This document shows, piece after piece, positions 53,830 to 64,000 of a DNA stretch of 64,000 nucleotides. Within the stretch, counting starts at the first letter, position 1; each line of letters starts with the position of its first letter. Where the stretch lies: assembly GCF_910592395.1 (NCBI RefSeq), contig NC_088323.1, forward strand, positions 11,085,501-11,149,500, in the 5' to 3' direction. Origin of the DNA: Lineus longissimus. Taxonomy: Eukaryota > Nemertea > Pilidiophora > Heteronemertea > Lineidae. The notes below the pieces were generated by a model, which saw only the letters and a list, made by a program, of their open reading frames with translations, was not told the origin of the DNA and did not search any database. The translations under genes and the position numbers were made by a program.

Positions 53830-55730
53830 GGTTCACTGTAGGTGAGTCTATACAGTACCGCAGTGTCCTTTGTCTGTATCCTGTTTCAAAAACAGTGGCA
53901 CGTTCCTTAACCACTGAGGCTATGAAGCTTTGTACACATGAACCCCAAGGTCGGACACTGTCTATTTATTTGATCTGATTCACGACTTGGCAAGAAGGGG
54001 GTGAAAAGTTGAAACATAAAAAGTGTGACATCTTGCTTATAAGCGACTAGTTTTTGCTAACGTTTTTAAGGTAGGTATAAGGATACATCGCATATTAAAT
54101 GGGTTGACCTACCCTATTTCATGACCTACCCTATCCAATTTGACCTACTTTTAAAGGTTGCAGATGTTAAATGGCGTAAATTGGCCGTTTAAGTGTAATT
54201 GTGGCATGTTTCTTAACCACTAAAGCTATGAACATGTAACTTGGTACACATGAGCTGCTACGTCTGAAAACCTTTGACGCTGAGTTTCGGTCCAATCTGA
54301 TTCTTGAATTGGCCAGCAGGGCGCCAAAACTGAAAAAAAAGAAGCAATATCTTGCTTTTGCTTGAGTGGCGTTTTCAGAGGGGTTTTCAAACTGGTTAAA
54401 TTTATTTTGGTTCTCCTTCTCGCTTATTAGTCCCACTTATTGGTGATTTGTTTTCGATAATATTTCTATGGTAGATACTCTATGCAAGAACACATCACAT
54501 GTCATATGGGTTTTTGATTTGTCCTACTTTTCAAGGTCGCAGAGGTTAAATGACGCAAATTAGCTGTTTTAGTGTACCTGTGGCACATTTCTTAACTCTT
54601 TCAGTGCCAAGATCGTACATGTACGACCTACATTTTTAAGGTATTTAAGTGTCCCCAGACACATATGGTTTCTCTGGCCTGGGGCGTCCCTATTGAATAA
54701 TTTTTTCGACTGAGAGGTAGGGTTGGGGTCTGCCACCTCTCATTTCAGGTGAAAAATTGTGAAAATCGGCGAAAAATACCACTCCCTTGAAAAATTTAGA
54801 AAATAATCCAAAAGCTGCTGTTTTATTGAAACTAGGGGTAAAGTCAAAGGTTTTAAAGAATTTTGATGAGCATATTACAATTATTTTGATGAGATTTTGG
54901 ATGGTGAAAATGCCCAAATCCTGGGCACTGAAAGAGTTAACTGCTAAGGATATGAATCTGAAACTCGATACACATGACCCCCTACGTTAGATAATGTCTG
55001 ACGCTGAATTTTGGTCCAAAATCACTATCGACTTGGCCATCAGGGGGCTAATACTGACAATGTAAAATGGGCAAAATCACACGTCCAAGCAACTCTCACG
55101 TCAAAGGTACTCCAAGAAAGGATATATCACATGTTGTTTGGTCAAATGTAACTATGGAACGTTCTTTACCGCTGAAGCATTTAACTTGAAAATGACCCTG
55201 TTGCTCAGAAAAACCTCTGACACTGAATTTTGGTCCAATCTGATTCTTGACTTGGCCACCAGGTGGCAAAACCGAAACAAAAAAAGTACTCCAAGAAAGG
55301 ATACATCACATGTTATACCATTTTGATTCGACTACACTTTTCAATGTCACAGAGGTCAAATTGCATTAACTGGTCGTTAGGCCTGTGACACCTTTCTTAA
55401 CTGCAGTGACCATTGATCTCGCATTTAGTACACATGTACCATACCCTAGAGTCAGGGACTGATTCACCCCTAGGCCACCAGGGAGCAAAATCTGAAAACC
55501 TTAAAAATGCTATTATTGCTTAACTACTTGTCCGATTGCCACCAATCTGATATCTTGGGTACATCCAACCACAATACGGTATTATATGTCACATCTGCTT
55601 TTCAGGTCGCAGATATAAAATTTTCATTTAGCTTTATACTATAGCATGTTTCTAAACCAGCATGAACTGTGACTTGTCCACTAAATATCTATACGGTGAG
55701 CACAATGGCCCCTGGCCTTTTCATTTCTAT
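53830..55730 (+). mobile_element. Family B Helitron-like repeat, 1.9 kb
   Basis: The head GGTTCAC-TGTAG-GTGAGTC (53830-53848) has wobble pairs. There are about six diverged units and the tail ACGGTGAGC (55693-55701) plus AATGGCCCCTGGCCTTTT. A non-unit segment (about 54600-54930) starting TTTCAGTGCCAAGATCGTACATG and ending GGGCACTGAAAGAGTTAA looks like a small inserted element with inverted ends (CTCTTTCAGTGCC / GGCACTGAAAGAG). Confidence 0.65.
54595..54941. mobile_element. Small TIR element nested in family B
   Basis: The ends are TTAACTCTTTCAGTGCC and the inverse GGCACTGAAAGAGTTAA, a 17-bp perfect terminal inverted repeat, about 345 bp apart. The TTAACT... context matches the interior word TTAACTGCT of neighbouring units, consistent with insertion into a unit. 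Non-coding MITE. Confidence 0.65.
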
Positions 55731-56134
55731 TAATGCTATTGTCCATTGGGCATATTCTGAGTTGGTTTCTTTTGCCATATCGGGACCTTGTGTAATAGAT
55801 TAAGCAGTTTAGAATCTTTGAATTTTAAATCCTGATCGTCATGATACACATTTAAATGATTTATCAATGATATTATACAATAATTATTGATTGTCCCAAG
55901 AGTTTCATAAGGGGACTTGAAATTACTGGACATCCATTCACCGCTTGTAGACTACGTCACCGTCTCCGTCCATTTTGACCTTGCTGACACTCCATGCAGA
56001 CTCTTTAACTCATAAGAAATTTCCAACGAAACTTCAGGGGTGTGTTAAGTAGGTGAATATTTCAGATACCTTATATATTCGGCATCATGAGATTCCCACG
56101 TTGGCCAACTGGGTTTTGGACTTTACCTACTTTT

Positions 56135-56660
56135 GGCTCACCGTAGGGGAGTCTATACGATACCGTTGTCGTCTATATCCTGTTTCGAAAACTGGCACGT
56201 TTCTAAACCGCTAGGGCTATGAACTTGAAACGTTGTTTTCAGGTCCCCCCAGGTCAGGTGACCTCTGACACCGAATTTTCCTTCGTTCTGAGTCTTGACT
56301 TTGCCACCAGGTAACAAGTGAAAATCTAAAGAGTGTGATATCTTTCTTATTATTGACTTGTTTTCACTAAACATTTTATGGTAGTCTCTCCTGGCAAGGA
56401 TACATCACATATCATAAGGGTTTTTGATTTAACGTACTTTTCAAGGTAACAGATGTCAAGTGGCGGTTTGAGTGTAACTATGGCACGTTTCTTAACCTAA
56501 GGATATGAACTTGAAATATGGTACACTTGACTTCCTACAATATATAACCTCTCACACCCAATTATATACAAGGGGGCTAAGACTGAAAAAGTAAAAAGTA
56601 CAATACCTCGCTTATAAGTGACTTGTTTTTGATAATATTTTTATGGCATCCAAAGTTTGT
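56135..56660 (+). mobile_element. Family B Helitron-like repeat, 5' part
   Basis: The head GGCTCACC-GTA-GGGGAGTC is at 56135-56153, followed by TATACGATACCG and 1.5 units. No tail is attached: the sequence changes after TTTTTATGGCATCC. Confidence 0.6.
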
Positions 56661-57054
56661 ACGTACAAATCATGAAATAAAATATTGTAGTGCCCATATG
56701 TAATTGATAGGTTCAAATTTAACCATCAAAATGTGTGAAACGTCATCAAAAAGTGCATTTTGTTTTCTTCGTTGGTTATGGGTGATTTCATCATAACTTG
56801 TGCTTTGCCAGATTATGAGGTGACCGAAACTGGTAAGGGAAATAGTAGTTGATGAAAGTAGGAGATGAAAATCTTGATTTTGTTTGAAATAAAGAGAAAG
56901 ATAATCCCAATGCACTTCTTAGGTTATTGTATTGATACATGAGATTTATCTGTTATATTTTATGACGTATTAGTCGAAATTAAGAATTTAGAAGTCTCTG
57001 CGCGAAAGTACATATCCCACCGCCCTTCCGTTTCCCAAACATGTGAAACTTGAG
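56661..57054. other. Non-coding stretch, nothing recognised
   Basis: AT-rich. A short minus-strand frame is present without motifs. Confidence 0.4.
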
Positions 57055-57775
57055 CTGTGTTCTCACTGGGCCTTTAAAATGTTTCAAGTCTTTAAAACGG
57101 TTTAGGGTGCCACACTAGAGGGTCCTTAAAACGTTTTGAAACTGTTTTAACGAGAACGGTTCATGATGCGCTTTCAAGTCGTCTTGAAACCGTTTCAGCT
57201 AAAAGGGTTCTGTGGCGTTTTGAATGTGGTGCTATCAATGCATTGTACGCATGCGCATTAGTGATTTTTACTTTACTTCTGTTCTGAAGCCTGGATGCTG
57301 CGTGTGTCTGATATTTCATTTATTTTGTGCTAGCTTCACTTAAAATGGCTGGGAGAGGTAATGTGTGGGCCAGGATTGAAGTTCTTGCCCTCCTGGGCCT
57401 GTGGAGGGACAAGAACGTAGAGGGCAGATGCATAACGTTCATAGAAATACTCCTATTTACGCCAGGCTGGCTGAGCTCATGTCTGATCAGGGGTGGGAGC
57501 GCACTCCTGAACAGTATCGCCGCAAGGCCCTAAAGCATGATTACAACAAAACGAAAGCAAATTTGCAACGTTCTGGGACAGGTTCATATTTTGGCGAATG
57601 GCCAGTCAACTAACAACCAAAACGACTTCAGTGTGACCCGCTCAAAACGTTTTGAAGACGCTTTGAGAATGCTTTTAAAATCTAGTGTGGCCTGTGCGTT
57701 TTTGCTAAAATGTTTTCCGTAGGACGTTTTACGAAGAACGACTTCAGATCGTTGCGAAACACCCCTGAGAACAAT
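57055..57775 (+). mobile_element. Harbinger/ISL2EU-like element with a SANT/Myb ORF, decayed
   Basis: The ends share TGTTCTCACTGGGC at the left and the inverse of TGTTCTCAGGGG at the right. The flanking interior is rich in AAAACGTTTTGAA words. It carries one broken DNA-binding protein ORF and no nuclease, so it is non-autonomous. The target duplication is not resolved. Confidence 0.4.
57344..57612 (+). pseudogene. SANT/Myb-like DNA-binding protein, one frameshift
   Basis: It begins ATGGCTGGGAGAGG. The first frame reads VWARIEVLALLGLWRDKNVEG, the start of a MADF/Myb-like trihelix repeat. After a frameshift near 57420 the other frame gives NTPIYARLAELMSDQGWERT then PEQYRRKALKHDYNKTK, the rest of the same helix-turn-helix (pattern: I-Y-x-x-L-A-x-x-M-x-x-x-G-W-x-R-T-P-E-Q-x-R-x-K). 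This domain type is the second protein of PIF/Harbinger elements and is also common in host transcription factors. It stops soon after the domain. Confidence 0.6.
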
Positions 57776-57861
57776 CTGCTCTTCAAAGGGGATAGTCACT
57801 GAGCAAGTCGGTTTTCATACATTTTACCAAGTCAAATTTTACACAGTTGGAATTAATTTTT

Positions 57862-60499
57862 AGCTCAGCTGACAAAGTCAGCGGAGCTAGTAGTATAGCT
57901 GTTCAAATGGTGTCCGTCCTGCAATCCATCCATCTAGGGACCCATCTGTGGACAAAATTGGACATTTCTGACCGGGAAGGCCTAGCCACTTCGTTGACGG
58001 TGCTAAATTAGGAGTTGCCCAAGGTGAACTCAAAAAACGAAAAATCGGCGCGATCCGACCTGTATTAAGAGAATGAGGTCATTTCGCGTTTAGATTTCTT
58101 TCCCTTTTTACCTCGGTATACAGAGCAAATATTGTTTTCAAATGTGGCTGAATATTTTTAAATATTTTACTTTTAATGGAATTAATATAGTTTTCACCGC
58201 CAGTTGGCGCTGCAGGCACATTGCCTGAATTTTGGCGATTTCAAATTTGGCGGTGGCTTAACTTTTTTGCAAGCAGTGCCGCTGATTGGCCGATCGATAG
58301 AAGAGATGCCACCATTTAAAAATGGCGGTAGTCGCTGCTTCAATGAAAGTGAGTGAACTTTCTCATGTTCAATCGGTTGATACTCTTTTAATCAACATGT
58401 CCATGTACCTGAAATTTGTTTAGGTACTGAAAAGAGTCTATATAATTCAGATTTATCAATAGTTTTTTATAATATTTCGGAAATTTTGTGCACAAATCAG
58501 CGGAAGTTGGTGCTCGTCTCATGTCATTTTAGAGCGAGAAATTTGTTTCCGTTGATCTCTACCACTGAAAAATCGCTTGCATAGCTTCGAATTTTTGTGA
58601 AAATAAGTATCTGAACTTGGTTTCAAATAGTCTAGAGAGTTACCTTTGTGGTGATACATATGGTATGTGATAAATATTTTTGGAATTTGTGAAATTCGGT
58701 TTTCAAACGTGCCGATGATGCAAGCGATCTCGCGTGAATTTTGCAAGTCCTGATATGTCGACCGGGTGTCAAAAATCACTCGCCTAAATTCAATTCAAAG
58801 ATCGAAAATGATATCTGAACTTAGTTTCAAATAGCCTACGCAATTATCATTTCGGTGATATATAATGCATGCATGTAATAATTGATTAATCTACCTAAAA
58901 CGCGCAATTAAAACGGCGAAAGATCGTGATAAACACTCTGGTGGCGGTCGCACTAAATAACGACCGGTAGGGCCCGGCGTGTGGCGGAGAAAAAAGGGTA
59001 GCGCCCGGAGGTTGAAACGGGATTTTTATGGACTTTTAACTGTATATATATGTTGTTTAGATGTATTTCTAACAGTTCTGTAACTTTTTTGACCAAGCTT
59101 GCACCCAAAGTTGGTAAATTTGATGCTTGTTTATGGACTGCGCTAGCGACCGGAGAATTCGCCGTCGGCCATTTTGGGACGGTCAACAAATCTCGCCATT
59201 TACGTTTGTTTACAATTATTTTGAAAGTCACATTATAACATCGTAGTATGAATTCCACTGCAGTTTCGTTACGCAGCAATGCTCATGTTTTTGGTTGGCA
59301 ATCCTGTACTGTCTGTACACTGCGCTGTGCAGGCTTAGAGTATAACTCAACAGGCCCTCATGATTCATTTGATGGACACCTTATTTGATAGTACCTCATC
59401 ATTAAGTCCACTAGATCCTGTTCTGTCACATGTCGTAGACGATAGACAATTTTCAAAATGTAGTACACCACTCGCTCACGGCTCACATCATGTGGGCACG
59501 GTTGGCTGTTGAGTGTTATGGTTCAGTCTGTGAGACTAATTTAAAGAGGTTACACTTTTATTTTGAATTGGAAAACAACCCCCAGGACTGACTTTTCACT
59601 GAGTGATAAGTGTGCCCTTCGAAGGTTAAGTCTCTTTCTGGATTTGCTTCCATAGATGCCTTGTTCAGGATATCATCTGACCGATGCCTGATCAAGCACA
59701 GACTGTATCCGGTGGTGTACATTTCCCCGTCTATGTCACCCTTTTTTATTCAGTCAGTGTTAATTTCTCTTCTCTTTTTTTACAGATCAACTGTTGTTGG
59801 TTATTGCAAGAGGAGTCGTTGGCACATTTCAAGTCCAGGAAAGCACTTGCTGTTCCCACATTCAGAGTAAGGTGTGCTTACTCGTTTTACTGCTTTCCAT
59901 TCCCGGAGAGCGTTATCAAATATCTGCCGCAAGGCAACAAATATCTGCCGCAAGGCGCTTCAAATATCTGCCGAAAGGCATCAAATATCTGCCGCACCAA
60001 TAAAGTTCATTTTGTTAACCAACTCTTTATCTTCTTTTCTTCACATACAAAAAAGACCGTCCCAAACATTTGGCTGCATCCACTTCATCAATGTCCAGAC
60101 AACAGTCGGTTCATTTGACCATTGTAAAGCACCAGACCCCACCTCACAAAATACACTGTAATAATTATGTACCTTGTGTCCATGTGCATGTTATTAGTTC
60201 CACCTACGCTGCATGAAGACAAGGACTCCACTCTTTGACGTCACCACACAACTCCTTGACGTCATCACACACCCCCTCTACTGCAACGGCAATAGAAATG
60301 ACTTTACGTCATAATACCAGGGTGACGTCAACTCAGTACTTCAGCATGCACTGATATAGCAAGAAGGTCTTTCGCATCAGCACTTCTGCGTGCTAGACGT
60401 TATAGCTTCACGTTGCCTCATAATAACGGTACCGACACACACTTGGCCCTTGCCTTCACCTATCCATTTCAGCTGAGCGCCAGGCCCTTGGGCCTCTTG
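57862..60499 (+). mobile_element. Non-autonomous Helentron-like element N2 (family A), 2.64 kb
   Basis: The head AGCTCAGCTGACAAAGTCAG continues to CGGAGCT (57862-57888). The first 370 bp are clearly homologous to the autonomous Helentron 5' end (23983-24350: ACTTCGTTGACG, GCGATCCGACCT, CGCCAGTTGGCGCTGC). The region 59786-60000 matches the Helentron exon start and minisatellite. The tail is CAGCTGAGC (60470-60478), hairpin AGGCCC-TT-GGGCCT and CTTG. No transposition protein is encoded. Confidence 0.75.
59912..60000 (+). repeat. ATCTGCCGCAAGGC minisatellite in N2
   Basis: Four units, AAATATCTGCCGCAAGGCAA and variants, one more than the copy at 50-118. It follows the conserved exon-like segment that starts at 59786. 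Confidence 0.8.
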
Positions 60500-60975
60500 T
60501 TGGTATGTACCTTGAGGTTGACTAGGGCAAGGTTCCTTTCGAAAACGGGCTTGTTCCGATTATCAATTTGGTTTCGGTTTCCGTCAATTTCGAGTACAAC
60601 CGTTTGTCCGATCAAATTCATTTTCGGTATGTGAAGGAAGGATCCTTACGAAAACCGGCTCGTTCTGATTCTCAGTATGGTCAACAGGGCAACGTACTTG
60701 AAATCGGTTTCCGTCAATTTCCGTCAACGGCTTGGAGGATTGAATAAATATTTAGTGGGTGTAGGCCTAATGCAGTTTTGTAAGGGGAAGGTTCCTTTCG
60801 AAAATCAGCGCGATTCAAAATTCAATATGGCCGCCACACTCACATCCTCAAAATAGGTTTCCACAATTTTAATTTCCATATGCAAACTAGCCACTCCACT
60901 AAGCCAAATTCACCATTATCTCACCTTCAACCTTAATAGGCTGAGCGGTTATGCTCGCTTTGTGATGCTATTTTT
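60500..60975 (+). mobile_element. Family C Helitron-like repeat, right part
   Basis: Units of the GGTATGTACGTTGGGG type begin directly after the N2 tail. It ends GGCTGAGCGGTTATGCTCGC..GTGATGCTATTTTTT (60939-60973), matching 14510-14548. Confidence 0.65.
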
Positions 60976-61149
60976 TCTTAGCTGTGTGTGATTATGTATG
61001 CGGAGTCTACATTTTCTCTTAGCAATGTTCACCTTTGTCTTGGTATCTTCTTCTATTACATGTACTTAAAATTTCTGGTTCGTCACTCAAAAATAAAGCA
61101 TAATCGCCATTCATATAAGATATATTTGCTGGCAGAAGTTCACAAGAAA

Positions 61150-61216
61150 GCCCCCCTAGCTCAGACAGTTAGAGCGTTCGTATTCTGAGCCCGAGTGCAC
61201 GGGTTCGAATTCCTGA
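61150..61216 (+). repeat. tRNA-like sequence (SINE head or tRNA fossil)
   Basis: It has A-box-like TAGCTCAGACAGTTAGAGC with a paired D-arm (GCTC/GAGC) and B-box-like GGTTCGAATTC. The T-arm stem and the 3' acceptor half do not pair, so it cannot be a working tRNA. Confidence 0.4.
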
Positions 61217-61230
61217 AGAAGATGTTGCTT

Positions 61231-62345
61231 TTTAGCTCACCTCAGAGGTGAGCTTATCCCATACCGTGGCGTCCGTCGTCCGTCGTCGTCGTCGTCGTCC
61301 GTCGTCCGTTAGCAGGGCACGTTTCGTAACTGTTCGAGCTATTGAGTTGAAACTTAGTACACATGTACCCTTATGTGATGACACCTTGGAGACCAAGTTT
61401 CGGTCTGATTCGTTTCATGGTTTGGCCACCAGGGGGCCAAACGTTAAAAGTGAAAATATGCAATATCTCCCTTAACAGTAGTCGGGAAATTTTGAAAAAA
61501 ATATGGTAGGTACTTCTAGAAAAGGTGCATCATATATCCTCCGGGTTTTTGATTTGACCTCCTTTTCAAGGTCACAGAGGTCAAATGGTGTAAATTGGCC
61601 GTTAGGATGTAACGATGGCACGTTTCTAAACTGCAATGACTATTGATACCAAATTTGGTACACATTTACCCCTTAGTCAGGTGATCTCAGGGACCGAATT
61701 TGGTCCAATATGATTCACCACTTGACCACCAGGGGGCAAAATCCAAAAACCTTAAAAATGTGATTATTCCTTAACTTCTTGCCCGATTGCCACCAATTTG
61801 ATATCATGGGTACATCTAACCACCATACAGTATATGTCACACAGGTTTTTAATTTGACCTTCTTGTCAAGGTCACAGAGGTCAAATGGCATAAATTCGCC
61901 GTCAGGCCGTAACTATGGCACGTTTCTTAACTGCAATGACTATTGATCACAAATTAAGTACACATGTACCCCTTGGTCAGGTGATCTCAGGTACCGAAGA
62001 TCAAGTTTGGTGCGATCTGATTTGCCGTTTGGCCTCCAGGGAGGGGGCCAAATCCTAAATTCTTCAAAATGCCGTTATTCCTAGTAATGACTTGCCCGAT
62101 TGGCACCAATTTTATATCATAGGTACATCTAATTCTAACAACCATTCAATGTGTCACCCGGGTCTTCTTTGATTTGACCTACTTTTCAAGGTCACAGAGG
62201 TCGAATGTACTGTAAATTGGCCATTTTGGGGAAATTGTAATTGCTTGGACCTACATCAAACCTAACACTACATGACACAATACCATGCTCTTTATCCATC
62301 TTTCCTCCACATGAGGTGAGCACAATGGCCCTGGCCATTTTTTTT
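61231..62345 (+). mobile_element. Family B Helitron-like repeat, complete copy, 1.1 kb
   Basis: The head hairpin AGCTCACCT-CAG-AGGTGAGCT (61234-61254) is perfect. It is followed by GCGTCCGTCGTCCGTCGTCG and three units. The tail GAGGTGAGCA (62313-62322) is the inverse of the head arm, then the hairpin AATGGCC-CT-GGCCATT (62324-62339). Units from 61530 on are collinear with 640-1450. Confidence 0.75.
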
Positions 62346-63540
62346 CTCTTCCATGATGATCCCAGACTGTCCGCATCGTTCTGTGACTTGCTGGTTTGTG
62401 AAATCAAGCGCATCGAAGCATTGGAGGTCTATCATGTTTCAGGCCGTATTCAGAAGGACCTTTTGATCGTTTGAATTTCTTACTATTGCCGCATGGGATG
62501 CTCTGGTTTTGTGCATACAGTTCAGCTTTAAGTTACACACCATAAGGGTAGCCCTCGAGCATATGATTTGATCATGACCACTTAGAAATGTAGCTATTGC
62601 CTTCATGCAGAAGGTAGAGGGTGGCCCATTTTGTATCCAGGGGCAAGTCTCAGTTCTTGAACAGACGACTGACAAAAGTTCTACCACCCAGTTATGCATT
62701 TTTCCCAAGTCGCCGTAGTGGTTGTCATTTGTCATTTGTGATTGGCCAGCCATGTGATACACGGTGGTAGGATTACAAGGTACTATGTTACAAATAATCG
62801 CACTGATGTGGATTACACAATTTCATGTTTGTGATGGATATATTACAGCTTATAAGAGGTATGTGATCACTGCGTGTTTCTTGCAATTTGGTGAGTTTTG
62901 ACTTTTATTTGAATGGGACCAATCAGCTACCACACATAGAATGGCTTCCTTTTGTGATATGATTTGCATAACATGATACCCCTGGCAAATAGCTTTCCTC
63001 AGATGAAATAGATATTCATTTGAGAAGCATTAATTATCAATTGTCCTCAGTTCAGTTCATCCATGTAACCCAAAAAGGACTTTATCCGTGATCAGCCTAT
63101 AACTTATAATCTCAGTTCATGCAATATTTGGAAAAAGGCACACCTTAGACGTCTTGGAGGTGACCAATTCTAAACTTCGTCAACCCCCACAGTATGATTC
63201 AATAGCAAAGTGACTGATTTTCTTAATTTTGGCATTTGGATGTTATGGAGCATAAGAGAGAAATGCCACCTTCTTCACATCTCGCTCGATGGATAGTACT
63301 TGATTCGTGTGGAAACCAGTCCACTGAGGGTCAATACTAGTAATTCAGACCCTATTCATTCTACATGTACATAACCACATTTTTAAGAAATTAACCAATA
63401 AATTAACCAAGTATGAGCCATAATAGAGAGCTGGACTACTTCAATCTATAATTGACCACAAATGGTGGCTGTTCCAACAAGTGTTTTCTCCTGTTCACAT
63501 AGCTGCTTTCTGGCCAAGTTAATTTATTTTCCCTAATTAT
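62346..63540. other. No gene recognised
   Basis: A 107-codon minus-strand frame (62439-62762) and shorter ones lack any motif, splice context or repeat match. It may be unique intronic or intergenic host sequence. Confidence 0.4.
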
Positions 63541-64000
63541 GACTCCAGCTCCTCCCTCTGGGAGCTGGAGTCAGTATTGTTTTCGCTCAGGTTTCTCGTC
63601 CAATCACGTGACCTCTCTAACACTCGATAATGCACTCTTTTCGTCCACTGTTTTAGGCCAATCTTCGGCATGAACATGAAATCTAATAAGCGCAGTACTT
63701 AAATCAGATGTTTCTTTCGCCTTGAAAACATTCCTGGGTAAAATCCATTGAGATTAGCCGAGTTAATCTACTTTTTCCGTGCTTAAAATCTCTGCCGCTG
63801 AATTCTATAAATAGAAACTATTAACATCGCGGCAGTGTGGTTCCCATTGTGCGCCCTCCCACTTCACACCATGTCAGGAAGTTTTACGGAGAGGGAGGGC
63901 GTGCGGTAAGAAGAATGGCCAAAATGACGTCACGTTTTCCTGGCAATGCCTCTTGCCAGACCAGTCAAACATTGGGAAAGCATCTTTAATTCAGACAACG
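63541..64000 (+). mobile_element. Family F repeat, 5' part
   Basis: The head palindrome GACTCCAGCTC/GAGCTGGAGTC (63540-63572) encloses a 9-10-nt loop. The body from 63590 is collinear with 11650-12060. It runs off the window, so the 3' end is not seen. Confidence 0.6.

Noticed and set aside
61150-61216. Functional tRNA gene
   Set aside because: The A-box and B-box words are present, but the T-arm and acceptor stem do not pair.

Overview
The window is intergenic/intronic DNA of a marine invertebrate animal, probably a deuterostome such as a hemichordate, echinoderm or amphioxus. The reasons are AT-rich sequence with splice sites and poly(A) signals, BEL/Pao, DIRS, LINE and Harbinger elements, many Helitron-like elements, and a 2A-like peptide of the kind known from sea urchin and amphioxus. 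The species cannot be fixed from sequence alone. Host coding content is tiny: one good exon (9198-9545), one plausible downstream exon (53543-53593) and one ambiguous exon (12324-12412). If the first two belong together, almost everything else sits in one roughly 44-kb intron.

Layout. 1-9.2 kb: Helitron-like repeats of several families, copies of a spliceable 3'-terminal-exon cassette, a minisatellite and a MITE. 9.2-14.3 kb: host exon, then a tandem-unit repeat element carrying a 3.36-kb non-autonomous Helentron-like insertion. 14309-30392: a near-identical 8,042-bp direct tandem duplication with a 4-bp junction microhomology. 23983-50434: the centrepiece, one old autonomous Helentron (Helitron2-like). 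Its ends are fixed by a terminal hairpin, a matching 3' hairpin and an uninterrupted paralogous target at about 5280. In order it carries a minisatellite-bearing exon, a 2A-like leader, a papain-fold cysteine-protease-like region, basic repeats, a Pif1-type helicase, a LINE-like endonuclease and an RPA-like protein.

The Helentron is split by younger elements. A BEL/Pao retrotransposon (26385-33485) has a 5-bp target duplication. A DIRS retrotransposon on the minus strand (about 34431-39890) sits where the Rep domain should be. Two copies of a TIR MITE are present, one of them hit by a Harbinger MITE with TTA duplications. A 5'-truncated LINE lies on the minus strand, and a small Helitron-like element inserted at T^T. 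50.4-64 kb: the right half of the Helentron's target element, several other Helitron-like repeats, a decayed SANT/Myb ORF in a Harbinger-like element, two non-autonomous Helentrons and a tRNA-like sequence.

The main general pattern is structural. At least four unrelated repeat families share one plan: a 5' hairpin whose first arm reappears inverted near the 3' end, followed by a second hairpin and insertion into T-rich DNA. The arm sequences differ between families but match between the two ends of the same family. This fits Helitron2/Helentron terminal signals and links the non-autonomous repeats to the autonomous element in this window.
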